This document shows positions 1 to 7,901 of a stretch of DNA of 64,000 nucleotides, piece by piece. The translations under genes were made by a program, and so were the position numbers. The stretch's first letter is position 1, and each line of letters opens with the position of its first letter. The notes beneath the pieces were generated by a model. That model was given only the letters and a program-made list of their open reading frames with translations. It ran no database searches and was not told where the DNA came from. The stretch comes from Sarcina sp. DSM 11001 (GTDB lineage Bacteria > Bacillota > Clostridia > Lachnospirales > Lachnospiraceae): NCBI RefSeq assembly GCF_900101015.1, contig NZ_FNFZ01000019.1, positions 1 through 64,000 on the forward strand. Reading direction: 5' to 3'.

Positions 1-207
1 GGGTGGCAACTCGATGCAAAGGTGTACATGGTCAACGCAAACAGCCCCAGCGGTAATCTTAACCTTCTTATATTCACACAGTGTCTTGATTATCTCCCGG
101 ACGTCTTGCTTGACTTTCCCATACATAACCTTTCTACGATATTTTGGAATAAAGACCACATGGTATTGGCATTTCCACCTCGTATGTGATAGACTTTGGT
201 TGTCCAT
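1..207 (-). CDS. tnpA: IS200/IS605-family transposase TnpA, partial (3' end off window)
   Basis: Sixty-nine codons read leftward from an ATG at 207 and run off the window edge. The N-terminal part reads like a Y1 (HUH) single-strand transposase: 'HVVFIPKYRRK' near residues 16-26 and the metal-binding HUH motif as 'DHVHL' near residues 59-63. The catalytic tyrosine would lie beyond the edge, so completeness cannot be judged. A strong AAAGGAGG ribosome site stands a few bases upstream of the ATG. TnpA enzymes of this family (about 130-155 aa) cut and rejoin single-stranded DNA at subterminal hairpins, and a matching hairpin lies at 312-328. No tnpB is visible on this side. Confidence 0.9.
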   Translation of the reverse strand, partial: MDNQSLSHTRWKCQYHVVFIPKYRRKVMYGKVKQDVREIIKTLCEYKKVKITAGAVCVDHVHLCIELPP

Positions 208-334
208 TTGGACCGCCTCCTTTGCTATATGATGTGGCTTGCGAGACCATCATCATTATAGCAAAGGAGGCTTTTTGCTGATCGTCACAACGCTACTGCT
301 TATTCCATTCTCCCCAGCATAGCTGGGGGATTAG
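1..334 (-). mobile_element. IS200/IS605-like element, one end
   Basis: This is the end of an insertion sequence that carries the partial tnpA. Between the tnpA start and about 334 there is a non-coding leader ending in a perfect 7-bp hairpin (CCCCAGC, ATA loop, GCTGGGG; 312-328). Subterminal hairpins, not terminal inverted repeats, are what this family's transposase recognises. The exact outer end is not resolvable because these elements leave no target duplication; it is set just beyond the hairpin. Confidence 0.6.
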
Positions 335-517
335 GACAGTTCATTTATTTCGGAAATTTCACCTTTTGGAGCACCCAGAAAACATTTGGATCCGGATAAT
401 CTTAAGCCTGGCATATGGAATGTATATCCTGTACATAAAGGAGACCATATGTCATTGCAGGGCGGTCTGTTACATAAAAAGGATATCCGATCATTTATAC
501 GGATATGCTCACAATGA
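335..517 (+). pseudogene. Possible gene remnant next to the IS end
   Basis: A 60-codon open frame without its own start begins right at the IS200-like end and stops at 515-517. It reads like ordinary protein (for example 'PFGAPRKHLDPDN' and 'LKPGIWNVYPVHKG') and a good terminator on the same strand follows at 621-665. This fits the 3' tail of a gene whose front was lost when the element inserted. I do not recognise the family, and the frame could be chance. Confidence 0.2.
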
Positions 518-620
518 TCAGTGCTGCTGAGTGACCGATTCGAGTTCATTAACTCTTTTATGCAATAAATGCCTGATTCAAGACTGTCTGACACTCCGAC
601 TCTGTGAAACATGATACAGC

Positions 621-665
621 AAAGGGTACTGCCGCATAATCACTCTGGCAGTACCCTTTCTTTTT
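621..665 (+). terminator. Rho-independent terminator (+)
   Basis: A perfect 13-bp stem (AAAGGGTACTGCC with GGCAGTACCCTTT, 621-633 and 647-659) is followed by C and five T residues on the plus strand. There is no T tract on the minus side, so it serves plus-strand transcription from the IS or remnant region. Confidence 0.85.
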
Positions 666-761
666 GACTTTTGAAATAGTTGGAGCTTGTGTTTACTGAG
701 TATAAAATATTATATAGCTTACTGATTGTGTATCATTATCTATAAGAGTACAGAGCATTAT

Positions 762-1358
762 TTAGTGGATGCATCTGACCATTTCTGTCAGCCTCTCGGC
801 ATTCAGGCCGAAATCATCATCTCCGCCGAGGCCTTCGGCAACGATGCTGTAATACATTCCGTCCACATTCCAGATGCTCTTCGATGCATCGCCTTCCCAG
901 TTGCCGAAGCAGGTCACTTCAATCCCGTCGACATCCTGTGTCCAGGTTTCGGCATACTCTGTGTAATCTCCGGATATGTCGCCATCTTCGGCATTAGTGC
1001 CTTTGCGTACTGTCAGGGCGCTTGCGGGGTATTCCAGACGGGCTTCAGCAATTCCGTCCATACAGCGGTATGTCCTTTCAAAATTTTCTCCGAGATCAAT
1101 GACGGGATCCTCTGCGATCACAAAGCTGCTGATGCCGGCTCCCTTCGCAGCCTCTTCAGAACTTCCCACATCGGTCCAGGGATTTGCGAGGCCTGTGTTC
1201 TCTTCATCAGCGGTGCCTGTTTTCTCCACAGTGTCTTCTGCTTCTGTTGCTGCGGGCTCTTCCTTCGGCGCCGCCGAACCGCCGGAACTACATCCTGCAA
1301 GCATTGCCGAGACCATAACTGCAGCAAGGATAATAGATAAAAATATTCTTTTTTTCAT
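762..1358 (-). CDS. Secreted lipoprotein of unknown function
   Basis: The product is 198 aa. Its signal peptide begins MKKRIFLSIILAAV and ends in a lipobox LAGC with the lipidated Cys at residue 23, followed by a Ser/Glu/Ala/Thr-rich flexible linker to about residue 75. The rest is a small acidic domain with no recognisable catalytic motif. It loosely recalls the DUF4367-like extracellular domains of Clostridia, but I cannot confirm that. An upstream in-frame ATG at 1379 exists; the start at 1358 is preferred because AGGAGG lies 5 bases before it and the signal peptide then has normal length. It appears monocistronic. Confidence 0.8.
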   Translation of the reverse strand: MKKRIFLSIILAAVMVSAMLAGCSSGGSAAPKEEPAATEAEDTVEKTGTADEENTGLANPWTDVGSSEEAAKGAGISSFVIAEDPVIDLGENFERTYRCMDGIAEARLEYPASALTVRKGTNAEDGDISGDYTEYAETWTQDVDGIEVTCFGNWEGDASKSIWNVDGMYYSIVAEGLGGDDDFGLNAERLTEMVRCIH

Positions 1359-1861
1359 TTTTTCCTCCTGATTTTCCATGTACTAAAACTACATTTGAAT
1401 TGAATATGAAAGACAAAAAACTCAGCCTTCATTGATTGATATATCACATTGCAAAAAAAAAAACAATGGAACCGGGTTTATATGTCACATGAAATGTGTG
1501 CATTGCCTGCGTTAACATGTTGGAGAGATCAAAAGGCCGCTCCTAAAACAGCTTCGCGGACTGAAGTAACATTAGCCCGGGCCGCCTGTCCGGAATTCTG
1601 CAGGAGGAGATGTGAATAAATGCTTTTTTCAGGAGGATTTCCAGGTCATGGAATGATACTTGAATCGTATATTTGTCAGAAAAAGTCCATTATTCAAATT
1701 GACTTTTGTGAAATATGTCTATATCATAAATCATAGATTAGTGCGCATAAACAGTTGCATTTTTGACTGTGCGGCTGAATCACATGTGCGCCTGAGGGCA
1801 TACAGGCTGCATGATTGTATTATGTATTCTATTATTTCCAATGTATGAGGAGGGGACCACC
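1359..1861. other. Intergenic region between divergent genes
   Basis: About 500 bases carry no credible gene. They include the leaders of the lipoprotein (minus) and the aldo/keto reductase (plus). The segment near 1580-1660 contains two GGAGG-type motifs and short open frames, none with a convincing protein. The only clear signal is the promoter at 1699-1727. Confidence 0.5.
1699..1727 (+). promoter_or_regulatory. Sigma-A promoter for the aldo/keto reductase gene
   Basis: TTGACT at 1699-1704 and TATCAT at 1722-1727 are separated by exactly 17 bp, each one base from consensus. It lies about 135 bases upstream of the reductase start. Confidence 0.65.
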
Positions 1862-2722
1862 ATGGCAAAGACGATCAACTCTAAATTTAAGATGAATGAT
1901 GGCAGGGAGATTCCTGTAATCGGGTTCGGAACCTGGAAGGCAGATGGAGATACAGCGGCTATGTCAGCCTGTGAGGCGATCAAGGCAGGTTACCGCCTGC
2001 TGGACTGCGCTTCTTTGTACCGCAACGAGGCCGGCGTAGGTGAAGGCATTGCCCGCGGCATCAAAGAAGCAGGGATCAAGAGAGAGGATCTGTTTATCAC
2101 CAGCAAAGTCTGGAACAGGATGCGCGGCTATGAGAAGACCAAAGCCGCTTTCGAAAAATCCCTCACCGCCCTGGGCCTGGACTATATGGATCTGTACCTG
2201 ATCCACTGGCCCGCAGTGAAGAAACAGTTTGAAAACTGGGAAGAGATCAATCTGGACACCTGGAGGGCTATGACCGAGCTCTGCAAGGAAGGAAAGATCC
2301 TTTCCATCGGTGTCGCCAATTTCAAGGAGCACCATCTGAAAGCCCTCATGGAGACAGAGATCAAGCCCGCAGTCGACCAGATCGAATTCCATCCCGGCTA
2401 TACCCAGATGGAGACAGTCAAATTCTGCCAGGAAAACGGAATCATCGTAGAAGGCTGGAGCCCTCTGGGCAGCGGCGCAGTCCTTGCGGATGAACGCCTG
2501 GCGGCTATCGCGGCAAAGTATGGCAAGTCCGTAGCACAGATCTGCCTGCGTTTTGCCATCCAGAACGACATTGTTCCGCTTCCCAAGTCAGTCACCCCTT
2601 CCCGGATCGTGAGCAATCTGGAAGTCTTTGATTTCGAGCTCAAAGATGAGGATGTGGCAGCCATGGCGGCTATGCCTCTGTTCGGCTGGTCCGGCTACAA
2701 TTCAGACGAAGTGGATTTCTGA
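1862..2722 (+). CDS. Aldo/keto reductase
   Basis: The product is a 286-aa NAD(P)H-dependent oxidoreductase with a TIM-barrel fold, expected to reduce small aldehydes or ketones in the cytoplasm. The family tetrad is visible: Asp and Tyr in 'LLDCASLYRNE' (near residues 50-60), Lys in 'ITSKVWN' and His in 'YLIHWP'. The C-terminal cofactor-binding part includes 'PLPKSVTPSRI'. It resembles the 2,5-diketo-gluconate reductase-like (AKR5) group; the substrate cannot be told. An in-frame start 51 bases earlier is possible, but GAGGAGG directly precedes the ATG at 1862 and the family normally begins here. It stands alone on the plus strand. Confidence 0.93.
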   Translation: MAKTINSKFKMNDGREIPVIGFGTWKADGDTAAMSACEAIKAGYRLLDCASLYRNEAGVGEGIARGIKEAGIKREDLFITSKVWNRMRGYEKTKAAFEKSLTALGLDYMDLYLIHWPAVKKQFENWEEINLDTWRAMTELCKEGKILSIGVANFKEHHLKALMETEIKPAVDQIEFHPGYTQMETVKFCQENGIIVEGWSPLGSGAVLADERLAAIAAKYGKSVAQICLRFAIQNDIVPLPKSVTPSRIVSNLEVFDFELKDEDVAAMAAMPLFGWSGYNSDEVDF

Positions 2723-2787
2723 TTAAAGTGAATTTCTGATTGGCGATCGGAAATACGAACACTCTTCCTCCACCGAGGGTAGAAAAG

Positions 2788-2888
2788 CAGCGGCTCCGCA
2801 TGTGTTGAAAGCAGAGAAAACTGTCGTTCTCCACTGAGGAGACAACAGAAAGATGACAGGGTGACCCTGTCTCATCTCTGTGCCGCTG
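2788..2888. ncRNA. Candidate structured RNA (unassigned)
   Basis: The gap after the reductase has nested complementarity unlike its surroundings. An outer stem GCAGCGGC/GCCGCTGC (2788-2795 with 2881-2888) encloses CAGAGA/TCTCTG and two local hairpins, one of them a 7-bp GACAGGG/CCCTGTC stem, giving a multi-branched shape. A further 7-bp hairpin (AAGGCTG/CAGCCTT) follows, then a strong terminator at 2994-3040. No coding frame is convincing. It could be a small RNA on the plus strand or a processed 3' UTR of the reductase mRNA. I recognise no known RNA class. The strand is inferred only from the terminator. Confidence 0.3.
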
Positions 2889-2993
2889 CATATCTCGTCC
2901 AGCAAGGCTGCAGCTGCAAAAATGCTCCAGCCTTACAGCCAGTACAAGCTGTGAAACGTTAATAAATTTATAATAATCACCACCAGAGGTAAT

Positions 2994-3040
2994 AAAAGAT
3001 CCTCCACTGCGCGCAGGGCCGGCGGAGGATCTTTTTCGTT
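2994..3040 (+). terminator. Strong terminator, probably bidirectional
   Basis: A 12-bp stem AAAAGATCCTCC/GGAGGATCTTTT (2994-3005 and 3024-3035) is followed by a T-rich tail on the plus strand. The minus side is also T-rich (TTTTATTA), so it could end both reductase/RNA transcripts and rtcB transcripts. Confidence 0.85.
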
Positions 3041-3066
3041 TTTCTGACTGTTCCAGGACGATTTTT

Positions 3067-3165
3067 ATTCTTCATCGCGTACTACCCGTGTCTTCAGACG
3101 TGGGATACACGCGCAAAAAGAGAAACTCGCTTCATCGCGTAAGACTCGCTCGCGAGTCCTGAATT
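3067..3165 (+). repeat. TTCATCGCG dispersed repeat, copy A (full length)
   Basis: A 99-bp unit runs from ATTCTTCATCGCG to CCTGAATTA. It has a hairpin around CCCGTG/CGTGGG with a TTCA loop, a second internal TTCATCGCG, and a terminal palindrome around GACTCGC/GCGAGTC. It lies 20 bases beyond the rtcB stop. Related copies are at 19088, 19286, 25357, 36085, 39802, 57993, 58935 and 60880. Confidence 0.85.
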
Positions 3166-3184
3166 ACTGTCAGCCCGGCTGCTT

Positions 3185-4435
3185 TCAGTCGTCGCCGCCG
3201 GCTTTGTAGTTATAGATCGGTTTGATCTGTGAGAGGATCTCCGCAGTAGGCTCGATATTCGCGATGATCTCTGCGGCGGGTTTGTAGGCCATCGGGGACT
3301 CATCTACAGTACCTTTACTGACACAGGTCGTATAGATGCCCGCCATGGATTCCCTGTAGTCTTTCATGGAGATTGAGGACCGGGCCTCCGACCGCGACAT
3401 CAGTCTCCCCGCGCCATGGGGCGCGGATTCGTTCCAGTCGGAATTACCCTTGCCGACGCAGATCAAGGCGCCGTCCCGCATGTTGATCGGGATCAGGAGG
3501 CGCTCTCCTTTTCTGGCGGAGACGGATCCCTTTCGGAGGATCATATGGTCTGTATCGATATAGTTGTGGATGGTTTCAAACTGCTCCACAGGGTGGAGTT
3601 TGCATTTTTTCATGATGACTTCCGTGATGATCCGCCGGTTCAGGGCGGCATAAGCCTGCATCAGCTTCATGTCATGGATATAGTCGTCAAACAAATCCCC
3701 CTCGCACCAGGATAATTCGTAAGGGACTTTCATCTCTTCCGGTAAAAAATCAGGCTTCCAGGAACGGAGGAGACGGCTGATCTCATCCGCTCTCCCCTCG
3801 TCTTTGAGCTTTCGTATAAATGCTTCTCTCTGCTTTGCGATCTCCTGTTTTCTTTTTCTTCCCGTTAAGTTCAGACTTTCATAAGCCTGCTTCTGATAAA
3901 ATTCCGCGACATCTTTTCCGCTTCGGCGGGAACCGGTGTGAACAACAAGCCAGATATTCTCTTCTTCATCCCTGTCCAGTTCCCAGAAATGGTTTCCTCC
4001 GCCGAGTGTGCCGAGGCTGAGGCGGAAGACATCGGGAGACACTTTGCATCCGCTTTTCCTAAAGCAGGCCAGATCCTCTGCAGAGATTGTATCGGCGAGG
4101 CTGTGCGCCGTTTTCCTGATGTTCATTCCGGAAGGGATCTCCGCCTGGGAGATGCTGTCAAATTTAGGGAGGTTGATCCTTTGTTCTTTGAGTTTTGTAG
4201 CCAGCATCCCGCAGCCGATATCCACGCCGACAAGATTCGGGATCACTTTATCCCGGATCGTCATGGTCGTACCGATCACACAGCCGGCGCCGGCGTGGCA
4301 GTCCGGCATAATGCGCACCTTCAGGCCTTCCACAGAAGGCTGATCCATCAGGTTTCTGACCTGCGCGACCGTGGCATTGTCGCAGTTTTCCGTAAAGATT
4401 CTGGCAGTGTTGTAGATACCTTTTATTTCTATCAT
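3185..4435 (-). CDS. rtcB: RtcB-type RNA ligase
   Basis: The 416-aa product belongs to the RtcB family, which joins 2',3'-cyclic-phosphate or 3'-phosphate ends to 5'-OH RNA ends using GTP and Mn2+. Signature motifs are 'VGVDIGCGM' (metal-binding Asp and Cys, near residues 70-78), 'GTLGGGNHF', 'HTGSR' and 'APHGAGR' near the C-terminus, which carries the guanylylated His region. The length matches the shorter bacterial RtcB subgroup. The start at 4435 is chosen over the in-frame ATG at 4444 because GGAG is almost touching the latter and is 9 bases from the former. There is no rtcA or rtcR nearby, so its role (tRNA or RNA repair) is inferred from the family. Confidence 0.93.
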   Translation of the reverse strand: MIEIKGIYNTARIFTENCDNATVAQVRNLMDQPSVEGLKVRIMPDCHAGAGCVIGTTMTIRDKVIPNLVGVDIGCGMLATKLKEQRINLPKFDSISQAEIPSGMNIRKTAHSLADTISAEDLACFRKSGCKVSPDVFRLSLGTLGGGNHFWELDRDEEENIWLVVHTGSRRSGKDVAEFYQKQAYESLNLTGRKRKQEIAKQREAFIRKLKDEGRADEISRLLRSWKPDFLPEEMKVPYELSWCEGDLFDDYIHDMKLMQAYAALNRRIITEVIMKKCKLHPVEQFETIHNYIDTDHMILRKGSVSARKGERLLIPINMRDGALICVGKGNSDWNESAPHGAGRLMSRSEARSSISMKDYRESMAGIYTTCVSKGTVDESPMAYKPAAEIIANIEPTAEILSQIKPIYNYKAGGDD

Positions 4436-4672
4436 TCTATTCATTCTCCGCTGTAATTATTCTGCGATTAAACTATTCTTTTTTATCGCGCTATAATCGC
4501 GCAGATTTGTTGTTACGAGTATATAAGAGTATATAACAAGTATATGATATACTTGTTTACGTCAAAAGTCTTTTTACTGTCAGTATAAAATTACTACTAA
4601 TAAAAAAATATGTGAAATCCTCAGAAATATGTAACTCAAGACTTGCTTGTTTGTGTTTTACAGGAGGATCAG

Positions 4673-5470
4673 ATGATGAAGCTTTTCTTGACGAGCAGTC
4701 CGATCGGGATATACAGGAGTGACGAGCCTCTGGATTACATCGGCTTCAATCCTGACAACGGGATGGTAGAGGCGCTTAAGTATTTCTGGGTGGACGGAGC
4801 CCGGTGTCTGCTGATCTCCGCTTTTCCTGATGAGTACAGTGTCAACGACAGGATGCGGAAGGACTATGAGGAAATCGTGAAGGATACAGGCTTGTCCCTT
4901 TCCTACATGGATATTTGTGACTCCCGGAACGGAAAGGAAAAAGCAGATGCCCTGCACAGTTATGATTTCGTTATTCTCGGGGGAGGTCATGTGCCCACGG
5001 AAAGCGCGTTTTTTGCCCGGATCGGTCTTGCGGACAGGTTCAGGGGGTTCGAGGGGATCGTGATGGGGATTAGCGCCGGCAGCATGAACTGCGCCCGCAT
5101 TGTCTATGCCCAGCCGGAGCTTCCGGGTGAGACCGCTGATCCCTCCTACAGCCGGTTTATCCCGGGTCTCGGCCTGACAGAGTACAATATCCTTCCCCAC
5201 TACAACGCTGTCAAAAATGATGTTGTGGACGGACTGCGGCTCATGGAAGACATTACTTACCCCGACAGTTTCGGCAAGACATTTTACGCAATCGTCGACG
5301 GTACTTACCTGCTCCAGACGGAAGGTTCTGCAGTGATCCACGGAGAAGCTTACAGGATCCATGACGGGATTTTCGAGCAGATCTGTGTCCGGGGGAAAGC
5401 TTTCTCACTGACAGATGGGGAACTTATCCCAAAACCCGAGTCCCCTGTTTCCCTTCAGGCAGGAATGTAA
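4673..5470 (+). CDS. Peptidase E-like (S51 family) protein
   Basis: The 265-aa protein has a class-I amidotransferase-like fold. S51 serine peptidases cleave N-terminal-Asp dipeptides or, in cyanophycinase relatives, beta-Asp bonds. The nucleophile elbow 'GISAGSMN' with the catalytic Ser lies near residue 130, and 'ILGGGHVPTE' precedes it. A downstream His in 'ILPHYNAV' fits the catalytic His. It is longer than E. coli PepE (229 aa) and closer to the Clostridial 'Type 1 glutamine amidotransferase-like' group. The start at 4673 follows CAGGAGGATCAG; a second ATG is adjacent. It is divergent from rtcB and the substrate is unknown. Confidence 0.88.
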   Translation: MMKLFLTSSPIGIYRSDEPLDYIGFNPDNGMVEALKYFWVDGARCLLISAFPDEYSVNDRMRKDYEEIVKDTGLSLSYMDICDSRNGKEKADALHSYDFVILGGGHVPTESAFFARIGLADRFRGFEGIVMGISAGSMNCARIVYAQPELPGETADPSYSRFIPGLGLTEYNILPHYNAVKNDVVDGLRLMEDITYPDSFGKTFYAIVDGTYLLQTEGSAVIHGEAYRIHDGIFEQICVRGKAFSLTDGELIPKPESPVSLQAGM

Positions 5471-5475
5471 CAGGC

Positions 5476-5508
5476 GGGGCCAGACTTGTACAAACAGGCC
5501 TTTTTTTA
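5476..5508 (+). terminator. Weak terminator after the peptidase gene
   Basis: GGCC and GGCC arms around a TTGTACAA core are followed by seven T residues immediately after the peptidase stop. The stem is imperfect, so efficiency is doubtful. Confidence 0.4.
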
Positions 5509-5510
5509 CA

Positions 5511-5540
5511 TTGACATCCCCGGCTCTTTTGTGCTACACT
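5511..5540 (+). promoter_or_regulatory. Promoter of the T-box transcript
   Basis: A perfect -35 TTGACA (5511-5516) and an extended -10 TGC-TACACT (5532-5540) are separated by 18 bp, just upstream of the T-box leader. Confidence 0.7.
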
Positions 5541-5546
5541 GCGTTA

Positions 5547-6072
5547 AACCGTTGAAGAAGGGTGAGTAAGCAGAGCTTCCTTTATCACAGAGAACTGCAG
5601 ATGCTGAGAATGCAGTATAAAGCGTTTTGCCGAATGGACTTCCGAGGGCGACCAGAAACACATGACTGTTTTCTTTTTCACGATCAGAAGCGGATCCATA
5701 ATCAACAATGGAGCCCTGATCAAGGAACCCTGATCAAAGAAAAAGCGGATCCACGATAGTAAATGGATCAGAAAACGGTTCGGCGGAGTATGGAAGACGG
5801 AGTGATGGATCTCCGTGATCAAAGTTCAGCATATGCCTGTATGCAGCAGAAATTCGATCCATAGCAGGATTGTCCACAGTATGTCTGATCCTTAGCATGG
5901 TCGATACAAAACATGATCGGGTACCGATTATTCAAGACAAAATCGGCCGGTCGATTGGCTGTCACACTGGCGTATGGCAGAGAGGGCGCATGGCGCCAAG
6001 CCGGGTGGCACCGCAGGCGATAGTATTTCGACCTGTCCCAGCAGAAATCACTGTTTGGGACAGGTTTTCTTT
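5547..6072 (+). promoter_or_regulatory. T-box riboswitch, tryptophan-specific
   Basis: The roughly 500-nt leader senses uncharged tRNA. Stem I landmarks are an AGTA-type 5' element near 5562-5575, AGAGAA at 5589-5594 and the specifier loop GAATGGAC with codon UGG (Trp) at 5635-5637. The conserved T-box GGGTGGCACCGC lies at 6003-6014; its UGGC bulge would pair with a GCCA acceptor end, fitting tRNA-Trp with a G discriminator base. A terminator follows at 6031-6068. Binding of uncharged tRNA-Trp should stabilise the antiterminator and switch on the downstream tryptophan synthase gene. The middle part (5650-5960) is longer than usual and contains GGATC/TGATCA-rich repeats, so stem II/III are not assigned. 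Confidence 0.93.
6031..6068 (+). terminator. T-box intrinsic terminator
   Basis: A perfect 10-bp stem ACCTGTCCCA/TGGGACAGGT (6031-6040 and 6056-6065) is followed by a T-rich tract. Its 5' arm follows the T-box by about 16 nt, as expected for the alternative antiterminator fold. Confidence 0.9.
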
Positions 6073-6310
6073 ATTTTCAGGCCTGATCCCAAAGCTATTA
6101 CAAAACGCATCGTGCGGGTTTTTTCATACGGATTTTTCCATACGGACATTTTCATGCATGTACCTTCAATGTATCTTAATACGAGGTATCTCAATCGGGT
6201 ACTTTCATAGGAAATTTCACAGGAAAGAAAAACATCCGCATAGCGCAGGTGCTGAAACCGATGTCCGGCATATCAGGCGGGCCTATCGGAAAGCAGGAAA
6301 GGAGAAAGAC

Positions 6311-7684
6311 ATGGCTGACAACAAGATCCCTTATAAGATTTATCTCAATGAGGACGAAATGCCGACCAGCTGGTACAATCTGAGGGCGGATATGAAAAAC
6401 AAGCCCGCGCCGCTGCTCAATCCGGGAACTCTGAAACCTCTGACAGCTGAGGAGCTGGCGCCGATCTTCTGTGAGGAGCTGGTGGCGCAGGAGCTGGATG
6501 AGACGACACCTTTTATCGAGATCCCCGCCGAGATCCGTGATTTTTATAAAATGTACCGTCCGTCGCCGCTGGTGCGCGCCTACTGCCTGGAGGAGAAGCT
6601 GCAGACACCTGCAAAGATTTATTACAAGTTCGAGGGAAACAATACGAGCGGCAGCCACAAGCTGAATTCCGCGATCGCTCAGGCCTATTACGCCAAGAAA
6701 CAGGGACTGAAGGGCGTGACGACAGAGACCGGTGCCGGCCAGTGGGGCACGGCCCTGTCCATGGCATGCTCCTATTTTGACCTCGACTGCAAGGTCTTTA
6801 TGGTCAAGGTTTCCTATGAGCAGAAGCCTTTCCGCCGCGAGGTCATGCGCACGTACGGGGCGTCAGTCGTTCCTTCTCCCTCTGAGACGACAGAGGTCGG
6901 CAAAAAGATCCTCGCCGAGCACCCCGGAACCACCGGCAGCCTTGGCTGCGCGATCTCCGAGGCGGTCGAGGTGGCGACAAAGAATCCCGGTTACCGCTAT
7001 GTCCTGGGCAGTGTCCTGAACCAGGTCCTGCTCCACCAGTCCGTGATCGGCCTGGAGACAAAGATTGCTTTGGATAAATACGGCATCAAGCCCGATATGA
7101 TCATCGGCTGCGCCGGCGGCGGCTCGAACCTGGGCGGTCTCATCGCGCCGTTTATGGGTGAAAAGCTCCGCGGCGAAGCGGATTACAGGATCATCGCGGT
7201 CGAGCCTGCCTCCTGTCCGAGTTTTACACGCGGCACCTTCGCCTATGACTTCTGCGACACGGGTATGATCTGCCCGCTGGCAAAGATGTACACACTGGGC
7301 AGCAGCTTCATCCCGTCCCCGAACCACGCCGGCGGCCTGCGTTTCCACGGCATGAGCACCACCCTCTCCCAGCTCTACCACGACGGCTATATGGAAGCAG
7401 TGAGCGTAGAGCAGACCAGTGTCTTTGAGGCAGCCGAGATGTTTGCCCGCGTTGAGGGCATCCTCCCCGCTCCCGAGAGTTCCCACGCGATCCGCGCGGC
7501 TATCGATGAAGCCCTTAAATGCAAAGAGACCGGCGAGGAGAAGACCATCGTCTTCGGCCTGACTGGCACAGGCTACTTTGACCTGGTCGCCTACCAGAAG
7601 TACAACGACGGCGAAATGAGCGACGAGATCCCGACTGATGAGCAGATCGCGGCTTCTGTCGCCAGACTTCCGAAGGTGGAATGA
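6311..7684 (+). CDS. trpB: Tryptophan synthase beta-chain-like protein (TrpB2 type)
   Basis: The 457-aa PLP enzyme condenses indole with serine (or O-phosphoserine in some TrpB2 enzymes) to make tryptophan. The PLP Schiff-base Lys is in 'GSHKLNS' (about residue 117) and the phosphate-binding loop is 'AGGGSNLGG'. Length and N-terminal extension match the TrpB2 (TIGR01415-like) branch, not TrpB1 of trp operons. The start at 6311 has AAAGGAG 6 bases upstream; the frame is open far upstream through the T-box, but that is leader RNA. No trpA or other trp gene is adjacent, so it probably works alone on free or scavenged indole. Expression should follow tRNA-Trp charging through the T-box. Confidence 0.93.
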   Translation: MADNKIPYKIYLNEDEMPTSWYNLRADMKNKPAPLLNPGTLKPLTAEELAPIFCEELVAQELDETTPFIEIPAEIRDFYKMYRPSPLVRAYCLEEKLQTPAKIYYKFEGNNTSGSHKLNSAIAQAYYAKKQGLKGVTTETGAGQWGTALSMACSYFDLDCKVFMVKVSYEQKPFRREVMRTYGASVVPSPSETTEVGKKILAEHPGTTGSLGCAISEAVEVATKNPGYRYVLGSVLNQVLLHQSVIGLETKIALDKYGIKPDMIIGCAGGGSNLGGLIAPFMGEKLRGEADYRIIAVEPASCPSFTRGTFAYDFCDTGMICPLAKMYTLGSSFIPSPNHAGGLRFHGMSTTLSQLYHDGYMEAVSVEQTSVFEAAEMFARVEGILPAPESSHAIRAAIDEALKCKETGEEKTIVFGLTGTGYFDLVAYQKYNDGEMSDEIPTDEQIAASVARLPKVE

Positions 7685-7742
7685 TCCCCGGGATGAAAGA
7701 CAGGCGCTCTTGACATAAAAAATCAGCGGATATCCTTTGTGC

Positions 7743-7841
7743 TATACTTTGATGTTTCCGGTATGCTATACTTAATCAGTAAATAAAAAAGCAGTAAATA
7801 AAGCAGTACAAAAAAGCTATAGGCTGTACTGTATAGTACAG
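7743..7841 (+). promoter_or_regulatory. Leader of the thioesterase gene: two -10-like boxes and a palindrome
   Basis: Two near-identical extended -10 motifs, TGCTATACTT, lie 24 bp apart (TATACT at 7743-7748 and 7767-7772). Neither has a well-placed -35; the TTGACA at 7710-7715 is too far from both. Downstream, CTGTACT-GTAT-AGTACAG (7824-7841) forms a 7-bp inverted repeat that could be an operator or a small RNA hairpin. Confidence 0.4.
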
Positions 7842-7901
7842 TTGATCCGTTCCGCAGCCATCGCGCTCATGGATGCATTTAAGAAAGCAGGAGGATAGGT
7901 A

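Noticed and set aside
726-1371. Plus-strand frames of 131-204 codons
   Set aside because: They are mirror frames of the lipoprotein at 762-1358, which has a clear signal peptide and ribosome site.
5870-6310. N-terminal extension of the tryptophan synthase-like protein
   Set aside because: The open frame runs back through the T-box terminator and antiterminator, which are RNA elements; the strong ribosome site is at 6311.
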